Source: Pirellula staleyi DSM 6068 (GTDB lineage: Bacteria; Planctomycetota; Planctomycetia; Pirellulales; Pirellulaceae). From it: a DNA stretch of 64,000 nucleotides. A program made the position numbers and the translations under genes. Below, one piece after another: positions 63,562-64,000 of the stretch. The notes below the pieces were generated by a model that searched no databases, had not been told where the DNA came from, and saw only the letters and a program-made list of their open reading frames with translations. How positions within the stretch are numbered: position 1 is the stretch's first letter; each line of letters begins with the position of its first letter. The stretch is from assembly GCF_000025185.1 (NCBI RefSeq), contig NC_013720.1:4154001-4218000 (forward strand). The letters run 5' to 3'.

Positions 63562-64000
63562 ATGTCGACTGTTGTCACCAGCCAAACGAGTTGGTTTTCG
63601 AGCATCGTCAAAGCGCTGCTGGGTTTCGTTATCGCTCCCTTGGTGGGCCTTTGTGCGGCATTTTTGCTGTTCTGGAACGAAGGGGACTATCTCTACATCG
63701 CTTACAGCCTCGATGAAGGGGAGCAAGTGGTGAAATCGATCGATCCCCATCAGATCGATCCAGCACTCGAGGGAGAGTTGGTGCATGTTTCAGGTCATCT
63801 GAAAGTTCCCCATCAGGTCGAAGACCCCCAGTTTGGTTTGAAAGTAACGGCGATTCGGCTCTATCGCATTGCCGAGATGTATCAGTGGAAGGAAAGCAAG
63901 TCGGAGCGGCGCGTAGATAAGGTCGGGGGTGGAACCCAGATGATCACCGAGTATCACTACGCCGTAGGCTGGCACGAGGATCTGATTCGCTCGAACTCAT
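63562..64000 (+). CDS. Second TMEM43-family membrane protein (3' end outside window)
   Basis: The frame opens at the ATG at 63562 with GGAG nine bases upstream and runs out of the window after 146 codons. The visible part has one helix ('ALLGFVIAPLVGLCAAFLLFWNEG') and then 'YSLDEGEQVVKSIDP' and 'GELVHVSGHL'. It aligns throughout with the preceding gene, which has 'WNEGNYLYTALSLDAAEKVVQ' and 'GKLVHVSGKM' at the same positions. It is therefore a tandem paralogue, diverged but clearly related. The C-terminal helices are beyond the window. Confidence 0.87.
   Translation, partial: MSTVVTSQTSWFSSIVKALLGFVIAPLVGLCAAFLLFWNEGDYLYIAYSLDEGEQVVKSIDPHQIDPALEGELVHVSGHLKVPHQVEDPQFGLKVTAIRLYRIAEMYQWKESKSERRVDKVGGGTQMITEYHYAVGWHEDLIRSNS

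Overview
The window looks like a chromosomal segment from a planctomycete of the Pirellulaceae, closest in style to Pirellula. The evidence is a giant secreted protein with an N-terminal LEPR-XLL-like motif, dockerin pairs with no cohesin in sight, a cytochrome c/WD40 fusion of planctomycete type, the MoxR/DUF58/BatA/VWA/DUF4175 cluster, lipid A-type acyltransferase, and moderately high GC with many GTG starts. Species identity is an inference. I see no phage, insertion sequence, CRISPR array or rRNA.

Layout. 1-1328 is the 3' end of a large dockerin protein, closed by a strong terminator. 1932-9053 is a MoxR ATPase / DUF58 / BatA-like / VWA gene block with overlapping or closely spaced genes. 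9250-21139 continues in the same direction: a DUF4175-like membrane protein, a protein with a long Lys-Pro-Glu-Gly repeat, two exported proteins of unknown function, and three consecutive trypsin-like (S1C) proteins of which only the first keeps its catalytic triad. 21497-22690 encodes an outer-membrane barrel protein. 23229-34163 is a single 3644-residue secreted protein with RTX, PPC, Ig-like and dockerin modules.

34431-43876 holds a cyclophilin, tRNA-Ala(CGC), a histidine kinase/response regulator pair, a SulP transporter, two adjacent purine nucleoside phosphorylases and a cytochrome c-WD40 protein. 44063-55188 holds a monohaem protein, a sialate O-acetylesterase-like enzyme, a DJ-1/PfpI protein, YceH, leucyl/phenylalanyl-tRNA transferase, a membrane-anchored HtrA, an acyltransferase, a Rieske protein, a GNAT protein and a Cache-sensor serine/threonine kinase. 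55303-60520 (minus strand) carries valS and a citramalate synthase gene. The right end has an M42 aminopeptidase and two tandem TMEM43-like membrane proteins, the second cut by the window edge.

The most interesting finding is upstream of the citramalate synthase gene. A promoter-like site, a 42-codon ORF with a dense Ile/Val/Leu codon run, an antiterminator-capable segment and a perfect intrinsic terminator lie in the order expected of a branched-chain amino acid transcription attenuator (60231-60520, minus strand). The leader ORF is too short to be called by ordinary gene finders.
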